This document shows positions 58,931 through 64,000 of a DNA stretch of 64,000 bases, piece by piece. The notes under the pieces are model-generated. The model did no database searches. It was not told the origin of the DNA and saw only the letters and a list, made by a program, of their open reading frames with translations. Made by a program: the position numbers and the translations under genes. Origin of the DNA: Emergomyces orientalis (taxonomy: Eukaryota > Ascomycota > Eurotiomycetes > Onygenales > Ajellomycetaceae). The first letter of the stretch is position 1; every line of letters begins with the position of its first letter. The stretch lies in assembly GCA_002110485.1 (NCBI GenBank), contig MOWL01000067.1:4340001-4404000 (forward strand), in the 5' to 3' direction.

Positions 58931-58980
58931 TACGGCAGCCTATAGTGACATTTGGGTCAAATGTTTTTTGTCGGTTTTTT
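58931..58980 (+). repeat. Left terminal inverted repeat
   Basis: Contains the exact 19-bp core at 58945-58963 and a TTTTTTGTCGGTTTTTT inner end. Confidence 0.75.
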
Positions 58981-59642
58981 ATATAAGTGTTACAATGAGC
59001 ACAGATTGCCACGCATCAATCATAATAATATTGTAGTGCCTAGGAACCTTGGGTGCAGGCACCTAGTAACCACTCAACCACACAACAATAATAGCCACCA
59101 CTATTACAGGCATCTGAACTCTATATATAGTTAAATTCTTCAGAGAATGCCAGGCATGGCACACCTGTGGCATGATAAATATCACATGAATGAGAATAAT
59201 CTATATACCTATAGTATTGTATATGACTACTATTTATAGAGTAGGCATTTATTTTCACTAGCATATTTCTTCTATACATCTCTACATCTTTCTAATGTGA
59301 AAGAAGTATATATTTATGCATTTACACACAGCATGAATGATGAATTTAGTAAATAGAAATAAAAATGAAGATAATATAAATAGTATAAATTAAAATATCA
59401 AAAGTTTCATTCTACTAATCATTTTACTACTATAGACAATGCAACGGCAAACAAAAGGCGGAAAATACCACTTTCTGATATGCACTTGCCGGCTCATGCT
59501 GCCACGCAAAGTGACCCCAACAACCACAGAGGACTGGAGCGTTGACACTCCGCGCTAGCCGAATTCGATAATGCTGATCTTGGCAGCCTCCATCCCATGC
59601 AAACAACTTCCACCGCAATGAGTTGCTTCAAGCACAACAAAA

Positions 59643-60814
59643 ATGGCACCGCCAGCGAAGAGACAAAAGCCCAATGCCTCACATGATCATTATGACCTAA
59701 CAGAAGCCATGTCAAGCTATCCGGATTTCTTTAGGGCCTTGGACACGATTCTAAAAGATGGTCTTTCAGAAGACAAAGTGCACGTGCTGTTGCCATTCCT
59801 TCAATCCATTGCATCTGCAGTTTCGCATATTCCGAACTCTGCTCTTGCACCATCGTACCCAACTTCAAAATTTACGCTTCAACAGGTGACGGAAAAACTG
59901 GGCATCGATTTCAATGAACGCAAGCGGGAATATATGTGGGCTTTGACAGAGGACCAGTTGAAGCACAGTGCTCCGAAGCCTCTGTCTAGCTTAGCTGGGC
60001 TGGTGAGTCAAGACTCGATCGGCGGGAAGACCTCAAACTTTGTATTGACTATGTTCTAGCGACTGCCATAGAGAAGGTCGCAGACTCCCCAGCGTTGTCA
60101 AAGTTTCGACGCGAGGCGTCCATCCGCACGTTGTTCGATATTCTACTTGTAGATCGACTGGATCAACTGGATGAACCAGGCGCCAACAACAAATTGTGTG
60201 TCGGCTACGAGATGCCTATGACTGCGACAGTGAAGCAGGAGCGTGGCGGTGGCACAATCTCTGGCAGAGCAGATTGGTCCCTAGGCTACATGGTGGATAC
60301 AACTAGATTGGAACAAATGCTGGTAGTACTTGAAGCTAAATCTACTGTTCAAGCAGATAATATGGCTCAGATATTAGCTTATTTATTCGCTGTCCAAGAA
60401 GCTCGGGTGAAAGCGAAAAAGACTAGCACAGCTGTCTTTGGCGTTCTTACTGATTTGGCAGACTTTCGATTCATTGTGCTTCGCGAGACAGGAAAGGCGA
60501 TGCAATCTGAGTCGTTGTCATGGGCCATGCGCAGTGATCAGGTGGTGGCATTTCTTGACAGTATACTGCTTGATGCGATTAAGTCATCACCCCATACCAC
60601 GCCACAGAAGCTTGCGAACTCGACTATAAAACATTTCGATGATCATCTAAAGATGACATATGATATTCCTGGTGAGGAAAGTGCTGCTGGTGGAGGTGAA
60701 GATGACGATGTGACATTTGATGTTATTGAAGTTGATGGTGTCTCGGTCCTGATATCTCACCAGGCCAACCGCGGTGATGACTTGCGTTCAAGTTTGAAAC
60801 CTATTGATTGCTAA
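59643..60814 (+). pseudogene. Nuclease-like protein (PD-(D/E)XK-like motif), frameshifted
   Basis: Two overlapping frames make one protein-like unit of about 388 residues. Frame 1 starts at ATG 59643 (basic PPAKRQK nuclear-signal-like start, then helical sequence, FNERKREYMWALTEDQLKH). Frame 2 carries the rest to a stop at 60812-60814. They meet at GCTGG GCTGG (59994-60003), a 5-bp tandem duplication; with a single copy the frames would be continuous, and sequence from 60004 to 60095 in frame 2 looks coding (REDLKLCIDYVLATAIEKVA). An intron does not explain it: the GTGAGT donor at 60003 and the TAG acceptor at 60057-60059 are out of phase. In frame 2, GRADWSLGY (Asp codon 60272) followed by VVLEAKS (Glu 60332, Lys 60338) and QILAYL fits the D...ExK core of PD-(D/E)XK nucleases. 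Family not identified; host or element function unknown. Confidence 0.65.
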
Positions 60815-61560
60815 GATGGCTGGTGTGGGTTAGCATCTACCTCTGTAATATATTGTGTATACTTGTATTGTTTATGTTGGCGGTTCTCAGTGGACTACGG
60901 CTCAGAGATTGATGGTCCGAAACCTCGCGAGGAGGATTCATGTTTGAACATGCATTGTAATACAAAAGCTCATGAGTTTCGCTTTCTTCGTATCTTTGTA
61001 TTTTAGCAATCGTGGTCAGTTTGTTTTTTCTTCCGACTCAGGACTATCAGCTTCTCCAGCTACTCTAAACCATTGAAGGGTTTAATATTTCTGTTAGTGT
61101 GGATTCTCTGCCAGGCTTTGAAACACAGATCAGTTAGATGGGTGGATAAGCAAGCTTCACCTAACAGATGCTTGTGAAGTCTAGTATTGGTTGAGGCGAC
61201 AGCTCGCTGAGACGCTTACCCGAAAGTATGGCACTATATCTAAACAGAGAAGCCCAAGCGGCTAGTTTCAATGCCTTACTCGTTGTCGTATCTCTTACTA
61301 ATAATTATTTTTTTCAATAATTTTGATAGATTATAACAGAATACAAATTATCTGAATAAATAAATTATATTATATTTTTTATTTCTTTTTCTTTTTCAAT
61401 GAAATTGATTTTTTATTTTTTTGATTTTCTATTTTTTGAATTTCTATTTTTTATATAAATTATCTTTTACACTAAAATATGATTTCTCTTTGCTGATAAA
61501 TAACAATATAAATTTCTATTGAGACATGTCTAAATGTGGAATTAAGATTTTACAGGTGAA
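60815..61560. other. AT-rich 3' part of the inverted-repeat unit
   Basis: Follows the nuclease-like frame. From about 61280 the sequence is nearly pure A/T with no CpG. No gene. Confidence 0.45.
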
Positions 61561-61613
61561 AAACCGAAAAAAAAAACATTTGACCCAAATGTCACTCACT
61601 TTCGGCGGCCGTA
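61561..61613 (-). repeat. Right terminal inverted repeat
   Basis: Inverted copy of the left repeat; exact 19-bp core at 61577-61595, outer end GGCGGCCGTA. Confidence 0.75.
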
Positions 61614-61755
61614 GTGGGGCTACTGTGGGGTCGTGGCTGTGTCTGTGCGCTTGGCTGGCCTGGCAAGAGGGAATAATAAGTACAAACTCCGTAACTAGAG
61701 CAAGCTTTAGTTGGGTCGGGGTTGAGCCCAGCCAGGGTTGTGTTTCTTCACGCTT

Positions 61756-61798
<43 letters not shown>

Positions 61799-63088
61799 AC
61801 TCACACCTCAGGCCTACCTTCACAGAAGAAGATGCACGGTGATGCTCGGATTAAGTTAACCCTTGAACTGGTTTGACTGAAATTCTTGCCCTAGGTTTCG
61901 TTGATTTTCCGGGTTTAATTCTGCAAAGCTTCCATTGGAGGAGTAGCACTAGTGGGAATGACGACTACTCGTACTCTCCCAGAAAACTCTCCTTCTTGAA
62001 TCGGCTGGGCCACTCTGTACATTAAGGGCTCGTCCGCTGAACAACTGAACAAGGTACCTCATGTTTAAAAGGAATACTGCGGCGGTACCTCCCGACGATT
62101 GCTTCGTCATGTTTCTACTGAGACAAGCTGTGAACATTAGAGCTATGGCTGAGTGAAGCTGTGTGATTCGCCTTACCCGATCCAAGTGGAAACTTTCCTG
62201 GCGTCATCCATGCGGCTATGTGAGCTAAATTTCCCGCGATTTATCACAGCGAAAGGTTGGCAGGGGCAGTGGTGACGGGGCCTGTTGGTTCGGCCAATGT
62301 ACTGTACATGTACAATGTATGGGCATCCATGGGTGGAAGCTTGAGTCCAGATTCAGTTGCTGGCCACGTTACAGATTTCCCTTTTCGTTCAAAGTTGACG
62401 TTTTGACATTTTCCAAGTTTCCATGCTTTCTCACCAATGAAATTGATCTCTGTCTTTTGCCATGTCAGGCAGAGCCACAGAGCACAGTAATGAATGGTCT
62501 TTGATGCCCCAGGCCTCTCTCCCATTGGCCGTCCCAACCCCTTCAATTTATTGGGCCGCTGATTTTCTGGGTTGATTTGGTTTAAGGAATTAGATACGCG
62601 TCAGTATATACGTATATCTCTTGGAAAATCAAAGACATTTTCCGCGGGCCGTTTACATGACAGTTTCCAAATTTAGAAAATGAACGTCAAGGAGCAATGT
62701 GCAAAGCCGATGGCAATGAAGAACGGAGTTAGACCAGGCGACCTAGACACATTACACACACTTGACATTGCCGCAAGGCGCATGGTAGTTAGCAAGTAGC
62801 AAGACTGGTTTCAATGAAGTCAAATGATACTGATACCAAAATCGGTTTGCAGGAAGACGGCTTTTGCGCAGCCCGATAGTGGTGGTAGGTAGTCACCATC
62901 AGGAACATAAAATGGAACCGAAGGGCGCATATTGTTTGCAGAGTAGATCAGCACTCTCTCAACGAAACACTTTTCTCAATCAGGCAAATCATACATTCGC
63001 TTTATTTTTCTCGTTATACCCCTATTTGTACATACTCTAAACAAGTTTATGCGCTCGTTTATATACCCTCGGCGATCACGATCCAAGA
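61614..63088. other. Spacer upstream of the glycerate kinase
   Basis: Contains a (CA)n microsatellite (61758-61807) and ordinary mixed sequence to the start codon at 63089. Open frames here are either the dinucleotide repeat or domain-free. Confidence 0.4.
61758..61807. repeat. (CA)n microsatellite
   Basis: About 17 uninterrupted CA units, then interrupted CACTCACACACTCACAC. Confidence 0.95.
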
Positions 63089-64000
63089 ATGGTAGCACAA
63101 GCCATTCCCATGCAGATGGGCAAGATCGATGAGCTCATCGATGTCTCAATGCCACCGAAAAGGGTGGAATCCCCACTGAGCATCCTCGTTTGTCCATCAG
63201 GATTCAAGGAGAGCCTTGATACACTTGTCGTTGCGGACTGCATCGAAAAGGGGATCAAACGTGTCCTCCCAGATGCGATCGTACGGAAAGCCCCCTTATT
63301 CGACGGAGGAGAAGGGTTTGCCCATGCCCTAGTCGCCACAACCGGTGGGGAACTTCGACAGTTGGAAGTCACCGGCCCAGTTAACATTCCTCTCATCTCG
63401 CACTATGGTCTCCTTGGCGGGGACTTCTCGAAAAAAACGGCCGTTGTAGAAATGGCTGCTGTCGCAGGGCTGCGCTTGGTTCCCAAAGACTCCCGGGACC
63501 CAACTATCACAACCACTTATGGTGTCGGTGAGCTGATGCGCGCTGCCCTAGACGAAGGCGTAGAACGGCTCATCATCGGATGCGGCGACTCCGGAACCAA
63601 CGATGGCGGCGCTGGTATGCTCCAAGCCCTGGGCGCACGCTTTTTTGATGCCCACGGCAATGAGCTTGCACCTGCAAGTGGCGGGATAGCCCTATGCACA
63701 GTGTCGGATGTCGACCTTTCCGGCCTCCATCCTCGCCTGAAACAGGTTGACATCGAAGCTGCATGCAACTGCCAGAACATTCTGTGTGGCCCCAAAGGTG
63801 TCGCACGCGTATACGGGCCGCAAAAGGGTGCAACACCCGCGGAGGTCGAGCTCCTCGACATTGCACTGAACGCATACGCTTCCGTCGTCAGCAGGAAGTT
63901 AGGATGCGACATCTCCACCGTACCCGGCAGCGGGGCTTCTGGTGGTATGGGCACCGGGCTCCTCCTCCTCGGTGCAACGCTACGGCCCCGTTACGAGGCT
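63089..64000 (+). CDS. Glycerate kinase, bacterial type I (GlxK/GarK-like), 5' part
   Basis: The frame runs from ATG 63089 to the last base (304 codons) with no stop and no intron; the 3' end is outside the window. Motifs of glycerate kinase type I: CPSGFKESLD (family DSFKGSLS), APLFDGGEGFAHAL, VVEMAAVAGLRLVP, TYGVGELMRAALDEG, and GCGDSGTNDGGAGMLQALG, the phosphate/substrate-binding signature, then GPKGVARVYGPQKGA and GSGASGGMGTGL. The enzyme phosphorylates D-glycerate with ATP to 2-phosphoglycerate, linking glyoxylate/serine or sugar-acid breakdown to glycolysis. A 30-residue N-terminal extension precedes the usual family start, without a clear targeting signal; an internal ATG at 63110 or 63116 could be the true start. 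This fold is bacterial in type and unlike the plant-type GLYK enzyme, so an ancient transfer into fungi is possible. Confidence 0.93.
   Translation, partial: MVAQAIPMQMGKIDELIDVSMPPKRVESPLSILVCPSGFKESLDTLVVADCIEKGIKRVLPDAIVRKAPLFDGGEGFAHALVATTGGELRQLEVTGPVNIPLISHYGLLGGDFSKKTAVVEMAAVAGLRLVPKDSRDPTITTTYGVGELMRAALDEGVERLIIGCGDSGTNDGGAGMLQALGARFFDAHGNELAPASGGIALCTVSDVDLSGLHPRLKQVDIEAACNCQNILCGPKGVARVYGPQKGATPAEVELLDIALNAYASVVSRKLGCDISTVPGSGASGGMGTGLLLLGATLRPRYEA

Larger units (their letters stand above)
58931..61613. mobile_element. Candidate TIR element carrying a nuclease-like gene
   Basis: Inverted repeats of roughly 50 bp bracket this unit: 58931-58980 and 61561-61613. The 19-bp core (GTGACATTTGGGTCAAATG, 58945-58963) is exact in inverted orientation at 61577-61595; outside it TACGGCMGCC matches 9 of 10, inside it both go into a T/A run broken by a GTCGG/TCGG. 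Between them lie CpG-free AT-rich blocks (59012-59444 and about 61280-61560) and one gene-like frame (59643-60814). No transposase is recognisable. Target duplications were not found, so the true outer ends are uncertain; imperfect matches continue outward. Could be a non-autonomous DNA transposon, an element mobilised by its own nuclease-like protein, or a repeat pair around a host gene. Confidence 0.6.

Noticed and set aside
60004..60059. Intron (GTGAGT...TTCTAG) joining the two frames of the nuclease-like gene
   Set aside because: The donor is in phase 0 while the downstream frame needs phase 1; the intervening bases also look coding in the second frame. The 5-bp duplication explains the break better.
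61516..61876. Open frames rich in Cys/Val or His/Thr on both strands
   Set aside because: They are translations of the (CA)n microsatellite and the right inverted repeat.
1..64000. CRISPR arrays, prokaryotic operons or phage-like genes
   Set aside because: The window is eukaryotic with spliceosomal introns; no regularly spaced direct repeats were seen.

Overview
The window is nuclear DNA of a filamentous ascomycete. Genes carry short spliceosomal introns (about 42-140 bp, mostly GTRNGT donors, CTNAC-type branch sites, YAG acceptors), and the families present (fungal protein kinase C with HR1-C2-C1-C1-kinase order, Irs4, Alg3, Lig4, Spb1, two Zn2Cys6 regulators, a DHA-type MFS transporter) have the arrangement usual in Eurotiomycetes. 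Long AT-rich spacers and CpG-starved blocks suggest Onygenales more than Aspergillus, but species cannot be fixed from the sequence alone. I rebuilt exon structures by hand; every multi-exon model given as complete sums to a whole number of codons and ends in a stop.

Layout. 1-917: 3' part of a UROD/MetE-like protein gene (+). 1141-2024: CpG-depleted relic block. 2051-3937: unknown nuclear-looking protein (-). 5601-9534: protein kinase C, 8 exons (-). 11944-12405: eIF1A/S1-like protein (+). 12622-14011: ALG3 (-). 14741-15871: unknown membrane-segment protein (-). 17501-17989: small membrane-anchored protein (-). 19703-21257: PP2A-like phosphatase Ppg1 (+). 22899-25980: Zn2Cys6 regulator (-). 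28945-35102: N-carbamoylase-type nitrilase gene split by a 4,977-bp Ty1/copia retrotransposon. 36642-38087: unknown protein (+). 38952-42509: DNA ligase IV (-). 43457-45169: Irs4-like EH protein (+). 45715-48673: second Zn2Cys6 regulator, 10 exons (+). 49626-52473: YML020W-like alpha/beta-hydrolase-fold protein (-), sharing a 437-bp divergent promoter with 52911-55609: Spb1 rRNA methyltransferase (+). 56083-58243: MFS transporter (-). 58931-61613: candidate inverted-repeat element carrying a frameshifted gene with a PD-(D/E)XK-like motif. 63089-64000: 5' part of a bacterial-type glycerate kinase (+).

Most genes are unlinked housekeeping functions (cell-wall integrity signalling, N-glycan assembly, NHEJ repair, ribosome biogenesis, phosphoinositide signalling); there is no obvious metabolic cluster. 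The two accessory parts are the most interesting. First, a very recent copia insertion (identical 102-bp LTRs, 5-bp target duplication, uninterrupted polyprotein) splits an enzyme gene between its catalytic residues. Second, an apparently undescribed TIR-flanked unit has no transposase but carries a nuclease-like ORF broken by a 5-bp tandem duplication.
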